Part shown: positions 1 to 7,604 of the stretch, piece after piece
Layout: each line of letters starts with the position of its first letter
Numbering within the stretch: position 1 is the stretch's first letter
Assembly (NCBI GenBank): GCA_046160865.1
Contig: JBJXHG010000151.1
Location: 1-18,812 of the forward strand
DNA: 18,812 nt
From: JBJXHG01 sp046160865
Lineage (GTDB): Bacteria > Planctomycetota > UBA1135 > GCA-002686595
Direction: 5' to 3'
Position numbers and translations under genes: made by a program
The notes under the pieces: model-generated
What the model was told of the DNA's origin: nothing
What the model saw: the letters and a program-made list of their open reading frames with translations, nothing else
Databases searched by the model: none

Positions 1-1531
1 CGCCTTTGACGAGGAACGCGAAGGCCGCGTACGAGGGCCCGATGTCGGCCCAGAAGCGCAGCGAGTCGGGCGCGAGCAAGCCGCCCGCGCTCAAGCGCGC
101 GCCGCCGAGGTCGAACGAGTTCGCGCAACCGGCGTCGGGCGCTCCGCTCGGGATCGGCACGAAGTCCGGCAGTGCGCACGGGCAGGGCGTCGCGAGCGAT
201 CCGTCGCCGAAGCAGAACGCGACTTCGGGCTCGACGCGGTAGGCGTAGGCTTTACGCGCACCCTGGCCGTGCTCGTTGGTGACGAACAGCACGTCGCCGT
301 CGAGGCCGACCGCCTTACCGAAACTCGTGCCACTGCGCGGGTCCGTCACCGTCATCGACGCAACGGGCCGCCAATTGCTGCCGCTGCGCTCGTATAAATG
401 CGCGCGACCGACACTACCCAGCGGCGCGATATCCGCAATGTGAGCTCCGATCATCACGCGATTGCCACGCAACGCCAACGCGCCTCCAAAGTAGGCGGTC
501 GTGTGCCACTCCGGGATCGGCGAGACGAGCTTCTGCCTCCACGTCCAGGTCGCGCCGACGCGCTCGAAGGTGTACACGGCGCCGCCGGTGTTGCCCTGAC
601 GCGGAGCCGCGACCATCAACCAATCGCCCCACACGGCGCACGACTGGCCGAAGAGGTCGTTCGACTGCGGATCGGGCGCTTGGAGCTGCGCCTCTTCGCT
701 CCAGCTCGTGCCGCTGCGGCGGAAGACGCGCGCGACGCCTTCGCTGAACGACGTGATCGTGTGCGTCGGCGCTCCGGCGACGATCGTGTCGCCGCGGATC
801 GCGACGCTCTCCGCCAGGCGGCCGACGTTGCTCGTCAGCTTCGCTTCTTGCGTCCACGTCGTGCCGCTGCGCACGAAGACATAGACCGCGCCCGCGGCGA
901 TCGGACCGGGCGCGAGTGGCGAGCCGACCGCCAGCGTGTCGCCGGAGAGGGCGAGCGGGTCACCGAAGCCGACCTGCTGCGTGAAGTCGCTCGCGAGCAG
1001 CTTGGCTTGTTGCGTCCAGGTGCTGCCGCTGCGCACGAAGACGTACACCGCTCCGGCGTTGACGATGCCAGGCTCGTCTTTCAAGTGAGCTGCGACCGCG
1101 ATCGTGTCTCCGTCGATCGCGACGCTGTGTCCGAAGCTGGAAAGAGATTCTGGGTCGCTCGCGATGAGATTGGCCTGCTCGGACCACGTCCCTGCGGAGC
1201 GCACGAAGACGTACGCCGCGCCGGCCGCGAACATCGAGCTGTGATCGTGCGTCGAGGCACCCACGACGGCGGTGTTCCCGGAGAACCCCGCGCTGTAGCC
1301 GAAGTTGTCGCCCGCGTGCGGCGGCACGAAGTTGAGATCGCTGCCGACCAGCGTCGTCTCCAGCTTGACCATCGCCCCTTGCGGCACTGCCGCGCGAATC
1401 GGAGCTGCGTGCGCGATCAACGCCAAGCACAGCGCGGGCCAGATCGGGAGGTGACGGAACCGACATCGCCGATGCGCTGGATCTCGGCGGTCGTGTGGCG
1501 CCACACGACCCAAGACGTTCGTCGTTCTCAT
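1..1531 (-). CDS. Secreted FG-GAP beta-propeller protein with shared Cys-rich C-terminal module (3' end cut by window)
   Basis: The frame runs from an ATG at 1531 to the window start without a stop, giving 510 visible residues. A GAGG Shine-Dalgarno-like sequence lies 8 bases upstream of the ATG. The N-terminus has a long Arg/His-rich n-region and then a hydrophobic stretch (about residues 31-48, WPALCLALIAHAA), so it looks exported. Seven repeats of the FG-GAP type follow, for example FGYSAGFSGNTAVVGA, FGHSVAIDGDTIAVAA and FGKAVGLDGDVLFVTN, which fits a seven-bladed propeller. From about residue 439 the protein enters a module beginning CFGDG, with a CPC and a GCANSF motif, which is also found at the end of the next two genes; the window cuts it off. 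FG-GAP propellers are usually extracellular adhesion or ligand-binding folds. The precise role here is unknown. It is transcribed divergently from the dehydrogenase at 1795. Confidence 0.88.
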   Translation of the reverse strand, partial: MRTTNVLGRVAPHDRRDPAHRRCRFRHLPIWPALCLALIAHAAPIRAAVPQGAMVKLETTLVGSDLNFVPPHAGDNFGYSAGFSGNTAVVGASTHDHSSMFAAGAAYVFVRSAGTWSEQANLIASDPESLSSFGHSVAIDGDTIAVAAHLKDEPGIVNAGAVYVFVRSGSTWTQQAKLLASDFTQQVGFGDPLALSGDTLAVGSPLAPGPIAAGAVYVFVRSGTTWTQEAKLTSNVGRLAESVAIRGDTIVAGAPTHTITSFSEGVARVFRRSGTSWSEEAQLQAPDPQSNDLFGQSCAVWGDWLMVAAPRQGNTGGAVYTFERVGATWTWRQKLVSPIPEWHTTAYFGGALALRGNRVMIGAHIADIAPLGSVGRAHLYERSGSNWRPVASMTVTDPRSGTSFGKAVGLDGDVLFVTNEHGQGARKAYAYRVEPEVAFCFGDGSLATPCPCALPDFVPIPSGAPDAGCANSFDLGGARLSAGGLLAPDSLRFWADIGPSYAAFAFLVKG

Positions 1532-1794
1532 CGCGAGATCCTCTGGCAGCCGTCCGATCGCGTTCGACTGCGCTGAACTCAATATAGCCGCGTGCCCTGC
1601 AACGGACGTGTGATCGTGCTCGCGCGACAATGGACGTCGCATCCGCAGTGCCGGCGCGGCTGGAGCGACCTCTTCCGCGCGAACTCGTGCATCTCGCACA
1701 AGCGGCGTCCTGTCGACCTCGCGCGGCCTCGGCTACGATCGCGACGATCGCAGCGTCGCACCCCGGATCGCACTCTCACCTCGGCAGCACAACC
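1532..1794. other. Divergent intergenic region between two secreted-protein genes
   Basis: This 263-bp gap must hold the promoters of both flanking genes. On the minus strand a TATATT hexamer (plus-strand positions 1581-1586) lies about 45 bases upstream of the FG-GAP gene start and could be a -10 box, but I see no matching -35 hexamer at 16-18 bases. The plus-strand frame stays open from 1630 into the dehydrogenase gene, but its translation is Arg/Ala-rich and unlike a protein N-terminus, so I treat it as non-coding. Confidence 0.4.
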
Positions 1795-3456
1795 ATGACC
1801 GTCCTTCGCACCGCACTCGGCGCCCTCGCGCTCACGTCCGCTCTCGCCACTCACACGCACGCGCAGATCCCCGTCGCGAGCCAGCTCGTCGCGAACGGCT
1901 TCACGCAGCCGCTCTATGTGACGCACGCGCCGGGCGATTCGACGCGCCTCTTCGTCGTCGAGAAAGCGGGCCGCATCAAGATCATCCAGGGCGGCAGCGT
2001 GCTCGGCACGCCGTTCCTCGACATGTCGAGCTTGGTCAACTCGTCGACGCTCGAGTGGGGACTGCTCGGGTTGTGCTTCGATTCGAGCTACGCGACCAAC
2101 GGCTTCTTCTACGTCAACTACAACTCGGGCCCCGGCGGCGACACGAACATCGCGCGCTTCACCGTGACCGCGAACCCGAACGTCGCCGACTTCGGCTCGC
2201 GCCAGACGATCCTGTTCCTCGCGCAGCCGAACGTGAATCACCGCGGCGGCTGGCTCGCGTTCGGCAACGACGGCTACCTGTACGACTCGCAAGGTGATGG
2301 CGGCGGACAGAACGATCCGTCGAACCGCGCGCAGAATCTCGCGCTCCTGCAGGGCAAGATCCTGCGGCTCGACGTCAGCGGCGACGACTTCCCCGCGGAT
2401 CCGAACAAGAACTACAAGATCCCGCCGACCAACCCGTTCGTCGGCGTCGCGGGTGCCGCGCCGGAGATCTGGGCTTACGGTTTGCGCAATCCGTGGCGCT
2501 GCTCGTTCGATCGCCAGACCTTCGACTTGTGGGTCGCGGACGTCGGACAGAATCAACGCGAAGAGCTGAACTTCCAAGCGGCGAGCAGCAGCGGCGGACA
2601 GAACTATGGCTGGCGCTGCACGGAGGGCACGTTCTGCACGGGTCTCAGCGGCTGCACGTGCAACGGGCCGACGCTGACGCCGCCGATCCACGAGTACAAC
2701 CACGCGGTCGGTCTCTCGATCACCGGCGGCTACGTCTATCGCGGCAGCGCGATCGCCGGCTTGCAAGGCACGTACTTCTTCGCCGAGTTCCAGTTCAGCA
2801 AGCTCTTCTCGCTGCGCTACGACGGCGTCACGGCGAGCGAGCTCACCGATCGAACCGCGCAGCTCGACCCAGCCGGCGCGCTGACGCTCGGCACTCCCGC
2901 GGCGTTCGGCGAGGACGCAGACGGCGAGCTCTACATCTGCGACTACAACGGCGGCGAGCTCTACAAAATCGTGCCCGTGTCGACGCCGACCGCGTACTGC
3001 TTCGGAGACGGAACGGGTGCAGCATGCCCGTGTGCGAACAGCGGCGCGCCGGGACACGGCTGCGCACATTCGTTCGGGCTCAGCGCGCGACTCGCGAGCA
3101 CGGGCACCGCGAGCTTGAGCGCCGACACGCTGTCGCTGAACGGAACGGACATGCCGTCGGGCACGTTGTCGCTCTACTTCCAAGGCACCGAGCCGATCAA
3201 CGGCGGACTCGGGACTCCCGGAGCGGACGGCTTGCGCTGTGCCGGCGGCACGCAACTGCGACTCGGCATTCGCACGACGGTGGTGGGCGGAAGCTCGAGC
3301 TATCCAGTCGGCGCCGATCTCTCGGTGTCGATCAAAGGTGCGGTCGGATCGCCGGGCACGCGCTACTACCAGACCTGGTACCGCAACTCGATGCTGTTCT
3401 GCACGAGTGAGACGACGAACTACAGCAATGGGTTGATCGTGGCGTGGGGACCATGA
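1795..3456 (+). CDS. Secreted PQQ-dependent glucose/sorbosone dehydrogenase-type protein with Cys-rich C-terminal module
   Basis: 553 residues. I chose the ATG at 1795 because it gives a clean signal peptide (MTVLRTALGALALTS..., cleavage after THAQ near residue 23); an in-frame start at 1630 would add 55 atypical residues. Residues about 25-395 match the soluble glucose dehydrogenase/sorbosone dehydrogenase propeller family, which oxidises sugars with PQQ. The visible family motifs are NHRGGWLAFGNDGYLY with His149, QGKILRLDV, EIWAYGLRNPWR with Arg231, and LWVADVGQNQREE. His149 and Arg231 sit where the family's catalytic base and substrate-contacting Arg are expected. The usual YxGTGDGG stretch reads YDSQGDGG. 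Residues about 402-553 form the module shared with the two flanking propeller genes, with CFGDG, CPC, GCAHSF, RCAGG, YYQTWYRN and a Trp near the C-terminus. Function as a sugar oxidase is a family-level inference; the substrate is unknown. Confidence 0.9.
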   Translation: MTVLRTALGALALTSALATHTHAQIPVASQLVANGFTQPLYVTHAPGDSTRLFVVEKAGRIKIIQGGSVLGTPFLDMSSLVNSSTLEWGLLGLCFDSSYATNGFFYVNYNSGPGGDTNIARFTVTANPNVADFGSRQTILFLAQPNVNHRGGWLAFGNDGYLYDSQGDGGGQNDPSNRAQNLALLQGKILRLDVSGDDFPADPNKNYKIPPTNPFVGVAGAAPEIWAYGLRNPWRCSFDRQTFDLWVADVGQNQREELNFQAASSSGGQNYGWRCTEGTFCTGLSGCTCNGPTLTPPIHEYNHAVGLSITGGYVYRGSAIAGLQGTYFFAEFQFSKLFSLRYDGVTASELTDRTAQLDPAGALTLGTPAAFGEDADGELYICDYNGGELYKIVPVSTPTAYCFGDGTGAACPCANSGAPGHGCAHSFGLSARLASTGTASLSADTLSLNGTDMPSGTLSLYFQGTEPINGGLGTPGADGLRCAGGTQLRLGIRTTVVGGSSSYPVGADLSVSIKGAVGSPGTRYYQTWYRNSMLFCTSETTNYSNGLIVAWGP

Positions 3457-3468
3457 GTGCCGCAGCAG

Positions 3469-3495
3469 GTGCGCCTCGCGCCGGCGGAGGCACAC
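3469..3495. terminator. Candidate bidirectional terminator hairpin
   Basis: GTGCGCCTC (3469-3477) can pair with GAGGCACAC (3487-3495) with a single C-A mismatch and a 9-base loop. It lies 12 bases after the dehydrogenase stop and in front of the stop of the convergent gene. No T-run follows, so this is structure plus position only. Confidence 0.3.
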
Positions 3496-3574
3496 ATACG
3501 GTTGCTGCCGTTGCGTTCACGCTCCGCGACGTGCAACTCGTGGTGCGGCTCGACTGCCTTTGCCGCCCGCGCAC

Positions 3575-5155
3575 TCACCACGCGATGCGATAGCCGCTCG
3601 TGAGGTTCGTCGTGCCCGCGCTGCAGAAGCCCGCCGCGGCGTTGCGGTACGACACCTGGTAGTGACGCGACGCACCGCTGCCGGGAGTCGCGCCGCTCAC
3701 GACGGACAGCGGCAGCGTCCAGCCCGCGGCCGGATTCGGATAGCGCACCGTTCCGCACGTCGCGAACTGACCGCCGAAGCGCGTCAACGCTCCGCCGGCA
3801 CAACGCACTCCGTCGCCGACCGCGACACCGAACGAGTCCGCGGCCGTGCCGACGAAGAACTGCGCGTATCCGCTGGGGGAGACGTGTGTTGCCGTGAGCG
3901 TGACCGTGTCCGCGAGCGCATTGCCCGCGCCGATCAGCTTGCCGCCGGCGAGGTCGAACGAGTTCGCGCAACCGTGACCGGGCGCCGCGGGCGGCGCAGG
4001 CACGACGTCCGGCGGCGCGCACGGACACGGCGTCAAGAGCGATCCGTCGCCGGAGCAGAACAGGTCGCCGGGTTGTGCAAAGCAACCGGTCCGACGCGCG
4101 ACGTGCGACACCGGCATGCCGTCGATCGTCGTGAATCGGCCGCCGACGTGCAGCGCGTCGCCGGCTCCGCTGCCGTCGTCGAAATGCGCGCACGCGAAGA
4201 CCTCCTCGTCGGCGCCGCTCCCGAGCGCGCTCCAAGTCGCGCCGTCCCAACGCGCGATGTTCGCGCACGAGACTCCGCCCGCCGTCGTGAACGAGCCGCC
4301 GACGTAGAGCGCGTCGCCGGTGCCGTCGTCGTACGCGAGCAGCGCGTGCACGGGTCCGTTCGGTGCACCGGTCACGGTCGTCCATCCGGGATCGGTGCGC
4401 TTCGCGAGGAACGGGCTCGCTGCCATTCCGGCGAAGAGCGCGCTTCCGCTTCCGTCGTCGAACACGCCGAGCGACACGACACTCGAACCGAGCGCACCGA
4501 CCGGCGTTCCCGGGCCTCCGATCCGCGCCACGTTTATAGGGAAGGATTCCGGGAACGTTCCGCCGCAGTACAGATCGGCACCCGCGCCGTCGTCGTAGAC
4601 GATCAACGCCTTGACGAACGCGCCGCCGACCGTGCTTGGACCGTCCGCGATCGCGAGCGTCGTTCCGTCCCAGCGCCTCACGTTCGAGCCGACGCTGAAC
4701 GCGCCGGCGATGTACAGCTCCGGCCCCGTCCCCGGATCGAACACGGCCATCGCGTGGACGCCGTCACCTGCGAACCACGGGCCGAGCGGCACCCACGCGG
4801 ATCCGTTCCAACGGTGCGGACCGTCATTGCGGCCGGCGTAGAGTTCCGCGCCCGCGCCATGGTCGTACACCGCGAGCGAGTACACCTCCGCAGTGCCGCT
4901 GCCGACCGCCGACCAAGCGCTTCCATTCCAGCGCTGGACGCGCGCTGTCGTCGAGCCCAGCGCCGTGGAGACCGCGACGTACAACTCGGGCTGGCCGCCC
5001 GCACAGGACGGCATCACGGTCATCGCGCGGACGGCGGTGCCCGCCAGTCCGGAGCCGTGGATCGCGCCGCCCCAGGCCGGGCATTGCGCGAGCGCCGGAC
5101 GCGCCGAGAGGAGCACGCACACCGTCAGGATTCGATACGGCATCACGCTCTTCAT
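3575..5155 (-). CDS. Secreted kelch-like beta-propeller protein with Cys-rich C-terminal module
   Basis: 526 residues. The ATG at 5155 is supported by a GAAGGAG Shine-Dalgarno six bases upstream and by a signal peptide (MKSVMPYRILTVCVLLSARPALA, cleavage before QCPAW). The frame continues open far upstream, but there it runs antisense to moxR. Residues about 40-355 are degenerate repeats of the form 'W-G-x-x-W-x-x-x-G ... YDDGxGxxLYxGGxF', the best being ALYVGGSFTTAGGV followed by IARWDGATWSALG. These repeats occur in secreted bacterial propellers of unknown role. Residues about 366-526 are the shared module: FCSGDG, CPC, GHGCANSFDL, GDGVRCAGG, HYQVSYRN, GFCSAGTTN, RIAW. No catalytic residues are recognisable. 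It converges with the dehydrogenase gene and diverges from moxR. Confidence 0.88.
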   Translation of the reverse strand: MKSVMPYRILTVCVLLSARPALAQCPAWGGAIHGSGLAGTAVRAMTVMPSCAGGQPELYVAVSTALGSTTARVQRWNGSAWSAVGSGTAEVYSLAVYDHGAGAELYAGRNDGPHRWNGSAWVPLGPWFAGDGVHAMAVFDPGTGPELYIAGAFSVGSNVRRWDGTTLAIADGPSTVGGAFVKALIVYDDGAGADLYCGGTFPESFPINVARIGGPGTPVGALGSSVVSLGVFDDGSGSALFAGMAASPFLAKRTDPGWTTVTGAPNGPVHALLAYDDGTGDALYVGGSFTTAGGVSCANIARWDGATWSALGSGADEEVFACAHFDDGSGAGDALHVGGRFTTIDGMPVSHVARRTGCFAQPGDLFCSGDGSLLTPCPCAPPDVVPAPPAAPGHGCANSFDLAGGKLIGAGNALADTVTLTATHVSPSGYAQFFVGTAADSFGVAVGDGVRCAGGALTRFGGQFATCGTVRYPNPAAGWTLPLSVVSGATPGSGASRHYQVSYRNAAAGFCSAGTTNLTSGYRIAW

Positions 5156-5161
5156 CTCGTG

Positions 5162-5168
5162 CTCCTTC
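5162..5168 (-). promoter_or_regulatory. Shine-Dalgarno deciding the start of the kelch-like propeller gene
   Basis: On the minus strand the sequence is GAAGGAG, then six bases (CACGAG), then ATG at 5155. This, with the signal peptide that follows, fixes the start within a much longer open frame. Confidence 0.75.
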
Positions 5169-5228
5169 ACTCGCGCTCCGTCGGCGATTATCCGTGGGTG
5201 CGCGGGATTGCGCCACGTCGGCGCCGCC

Positions 5229-5287
5229 GCGCCGGTGCGAACGGGCGGGTTTCGCGCCGGATGACTTTCACCACGGGCTGCTAGCCC
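5229..5287 (-). repeat. Solo end of dispersed intergenic element (copy A)
   Basis: Read on the minus strand from 5287, this begins GGGCTAGCAGCCCGTGGTGA and continues AAGTCATCCGGCGCGAAAC and GCCCGTTCGCACCGG. It is very close to the left end of the element at 16777-16955 and related to that at 17629-17797. The end folds as CGGGCT-GCT-AGCCCG (5274-5288), a perfect 6-bp stem. Similarity fades after about 60 bases, and I found no partner end on the propeller-gene side. Confidence 0.75.
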
Positions 5288-5396
5288 GCATTTCTCACCA
5301 CGCCCTGCTGCGGTCGCGCCAACTCGCTCGGAGCGGCGTTGTCGGATCGACCGCGCTGGCGCAACCTCGCGACGGACGTGGTGAGAACTGCGGGCT
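5283..5396. repeat. Long imperfect inverted repeat (23-bp arms, about 114 bp overall)
   Basis: The arm at 5283-5305 (AGCCCGCATTTCTCACCACG...) matches the reverse complement of 5374-5396 at 21 of 23 positions. A further weaker match continues inward (TCGCGCCA against TTGCGCCA). The arms themselves resemble the ends of the dispersed element (CTCACCACG...), so this may be a second, decayed copy next to copy A. In RNA it would form a large hairpin upstream of moxR. Confidence 0.7.
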
Positions 5397-5557
5397 CGCC
5401 GGTCGCGTGCGTGGCGCCTTCCGCGATTAATAGTGGCGTAAGAGCGACAGCCACGGCGTGCAGCGCGGATCGCCGCGCGCTCGCGTGAGGTAGTCTCTTG
5501 GCCCGCCCAACTCGACGCGGGCACTTTCCGTAAGCGCGCCTCCCCACACCCTTCCGC

Positions 5558-6556
5558 ATGACGCTCACGACTCCCCCCATCCCGGCCAACGAAGACATCG
5601 AGCGCGCGGCGCACTGGACCGTCGATCTGCGCGGCGCGCTGTCCGAGGTCATCGTCGGTCAAGAGAACCTGGTCCGCGGTCTCCTGATCGGCTTGCTCAC
5701 CGGCGGCCACGTGCTCCTCGAAGGCGTGCCGGGCCTCGCGAAGACGCTCGCCGTGTCGAGCCTCGCCAAGGGCGTGCACGGCAGCTTCGCGCGCCTGCAG
5801 TTCACGCCCGATCTCCTGCCGTCCGACCTCGTCGGGACGGAGATCTACAACGCCAAGGAGTCGAGCTTCACCGTCCGCAAGGGACCCGTCTTCGCGAACT
5901 TCATCCTCGCCGACGAAGTGAACCGCGCGCCGTCCAAGGTGCAGTCGGCGCTGCTCGAGGCGATGCAGGAGCGCCAAGTTTCGATCGGCGGCACGACGTT
6001 TCCGTTGCCGCGGCCGTTCCTCGTGCTCGCGACGCAGAACCCGCTCGAGCAAGAGGGCACCTACCCGCTGCCGGAGGCGCAGCTCGACCGCTTCGCGCTC
6101 AAGGTCATCGTCGGCTACCCCGGCCGCGCGGACGAGCTCGAGATCCTCGGCCGCATGGCGAGCACGCGCCCGCGCACCGAAGTGCGCCCGGTCGTCACGC
6201 TCGAGCAAGTGCTGCACGCGCGCGAGGTCATCGACCGCATCGTGATCGACACGCGCCTGCGCGAGTACATCGTCGACCTCGTGCTCGCGACGCGCGATCC
6301 GAAAGCCGCGCGCTTGCCCGAGCTCGTCGGACGCATCCACTACGGCGGGTCGCCGCGCGCGACGATCTGGCTCGCGCTCGCCGCGCGCGCGCAGGCGTTC
6401 CTCGCCGGACGCGGCTACGTCACGCCCGGTGACATCAAGGCGATCGCGCTCGAGGTGCTGCGCCACCGCGTCATGCCGACGTACGAGGCGGAAGCGGAAG
6501 GGCTCACTTCCGATCTGCTCGTCACGCGCGTGCTCGAGACCGTGCCGGTTCCGTGA
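5558..6556 (+). CDS. moxR: MoxR-family AAA+ ATPase
   Basis: 332 residues, the usual length for this family. MoxR ATPases are cytoplasmic AAA+ chaperone-like proteins that act with VWA-domain partners. Visible motifs are Walker A GVPGLAKT (residues 56-63), Walker B ILADE with Asp119-Glu120 followed by NRAPSKVQSALLEAMQE, sensor-1 Asn161 in ATQNPLEQEGTYPLPEAQ, the arginine finger in LDRF (Arg178), and a C-terminal lid ending in GDIKAIALEVLRHRV. All catalytic elements look intact. It is the first gene of the Bat operon, and the DUF58 gene starts 34 bases after its stop. I see no clear Shine-Dalgarno before the ATG; the start agrees with the family's N-terminus (conserved VIVGQE at residues 31-36). 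Confidence 0.96.
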   Translation: MTLTTPPIPANEDIERAAHWTVDLRGALSEVIVGQENLVRGLLIGLLTGGHVLLEGVPGLAKTLAVSSLAKGVHGSFARLQFTPDLLPSDLVGTEIYNAKESSFTVRKGPVFANFILADEVNRAPSKVQSALLEAMQERQVSIGGTTFPLPRPFLVLATQNPLEQEGTYPLPEAQLDRFALKVIVGYPGRADELEILGRMASTRPRTEVRPVVTLEQVLHAREVIDRIVIDTRLREYIVDLVLATRDPKAARLPELVGRIHYGGSPRATIWLALAARAQAFLAGRGYVTPGDIKAIALEVLRHRVMPTYEAEAEGLTSDLLVTRVLETVPVP

Positions 6557-6590
6557 GCCGAGACGCCACGCCGAAACCCGCGCATCCGAC

Positions 6591-7604
6591 ATGGCCCTCT
6601 TCGCACGTCGCACGAACGAACGCACGCCGCGCGCGAGCACGAACGGAGCTGCGGCGGGCAACACCAACTCGCCGAGCTTGCTCGCGCCCGAGCTGATGGC
6701 GCGCGTGCGCCAGATCCAGGTCCGCACACACCGTCTCGTCAACACCGCCTTGTCGGGCGGCTACCGCTCCACTTTTCGAGGCTCCGGCATCGAGTTCCAG
6801 GAAGTGCGCGCGTACCAGCCGGGCGACGAGGTGCGGCGCATCGACTGGAACGTCACCGCGCGCACCGGCGAGCCGTTCATCAAGAACTACGCGGAGGAGC
6901 GCGAGCTCACGATCCAGCTGCTCGTCGACACGAGCCCGTCGATGGACTTCGGGAGCCGGCACTTCACGAAGCGCGAGGTCGCCGCGCAGTTCGCGGCCTT
7001 GATCTCGTTCATCGCGATGCGTCACCAGGACCGCGTCGGCTTGTCGCTGTTCGGCGGCGAGCCGGGGCTCTCGCTGCGCGCGCGCAAGGGCGGGCAGCAC
7101 GTCTTGCGCGTCGTGCGCGAGGTGATCGCCGCGCCGGTCTCGCCCGGAACGAGCAACTTCGTGCACGCGCTCGAAAACGTCGAGCGCGCGCTGCGGCGCC
7201 GCTCGGTCGTGTTCGTGATCAGCGACTTCTTGGGTGCCGTCGAGCCGGAAGCCGCGGCGGGCGCTGCGACCGCGACGCGCTTCGCGGACGTGCTCGCGCG
7301 CCTGAACATGCGCCACGACGTGATCGCCGTGCGCGTGCACGATCCGCTCGAGTCCGAGCTCGTGTCCGCGGGCTGGATCGACCTCGAGGAGATCGAGAGC
7401 GGCCGCCAGCTGTCGCTCGACACGCGCTCGCGCGCGGTGCGCGAGGAGTGGCAGGCGCGCGCGTCGGCGCGGCGCACGGCACTGGTCGCGGCACTCGCGC
7501 GTGGGCGCGTCGACAAGATCGAGCTCGACACCGCGCAGGACGTTGGACGACCCGTGCTCGCGTTCTTCCGCCGTCGCGCGCTCGTGCACGGAGGGGGGCG
7601 ATGA
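6591..7604 (+). CDS. DUF58 domain protein (MoxR partner, VWA-like)
   Basis: 337 residues from the ATG at 6591; the frame is open further upstream, but that stretch is moxR in another frame. The DUF58 signature is clear at residues 66-91 (GIEFQEVRAYQPGDEV, RRIDWNVTAR), followed by a VWA-like core with the MIDAS-type DTSPSM (Asp113, Ser115, Ser117) and a VVFVISDFL strand. DUF58 proteins almost always follow moxR and are thought to be its direct partner; the biochemical role is unsettled. There is no membrane segment, so it is probably cytoplasmic. Its TGA overlaps the ATG of the next gene (ATGA at 7601-7604), indicating translational coupling. Confidence 0.95.
   Translation: MALFARRTNERTPRASTNGAAAGNTNSPSLLAPELMARVRQIQVRTHRLVNTALSGGYRSTFRGSGIEFQEVRAYQPGDEVRRIDWNVTARTGEPFIKNYAEERELTIQLLVDTSPSMDFGSRHFTKREVAAQFAALISFIAMRHQDRVGLSLFGGEPGLSLRARKGGQHVLRVVREVIAAPVSPGTSNFVHALENVERALRRRSVVFVISDFLGAVEPEAAAGAATATRFADVLARLNMRHDVIAVRVHDPLESELVSAGWIDLEEIESGRQLSLDTRSRAVREEWQARASARRTALVAALARGRVDKIELDTAQDVGRPVLAFFRRRALVHGGGR

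Larger units (their letters stand above)
5156..5557. other. 402-bp divergent intergenic region rich in repeat-derived sequence
   Basis: This region separates the minus-strand propeller gene from the moxR operon, so it should hold both promoters. It contains a solo end of the dispersed element (5229-5287) and an overlapping long inverted repeat (5283-5396). The remaining 160 bases up to moxR show no convincing -35/-10 pair and no strong Shine-Dalgarno before the moxR ATG. I see no coding sequence. Confidence 0.6.

Noticed and set aside
398..1576. Plus-strand open frame of 392 codons
   Set aside because: It is the shadow of the minus-strand FG-GAP gene. The translation is Arg-rich and shows no signal peptide or domain, whereas the opposite strand shows seven regular repeats.
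1630..1794. 55-residue N-terminal extension of the dehydrogenase
   Set aside because: It lacks signal-peptide character, while the ATG at 1795 directly begins a good one.
1579..3495. Long minus-strand open frame opposite the dehydrogenase gene
   Set aside because: It is an antisense frame created by strong G+C codon bias; the plus strand encodes a clear enzyme with signal peptide and family motifs.
5156..6745. Open frame extending the kelch-like propeller gene upstream on the minus strand to 6745
   Set aside because: It runs antisense to moxR, its translation is Arg/Glu/Asp-rich without domains, and a Shine-Dalgarno plus signal peptide mark the real start at 5155.
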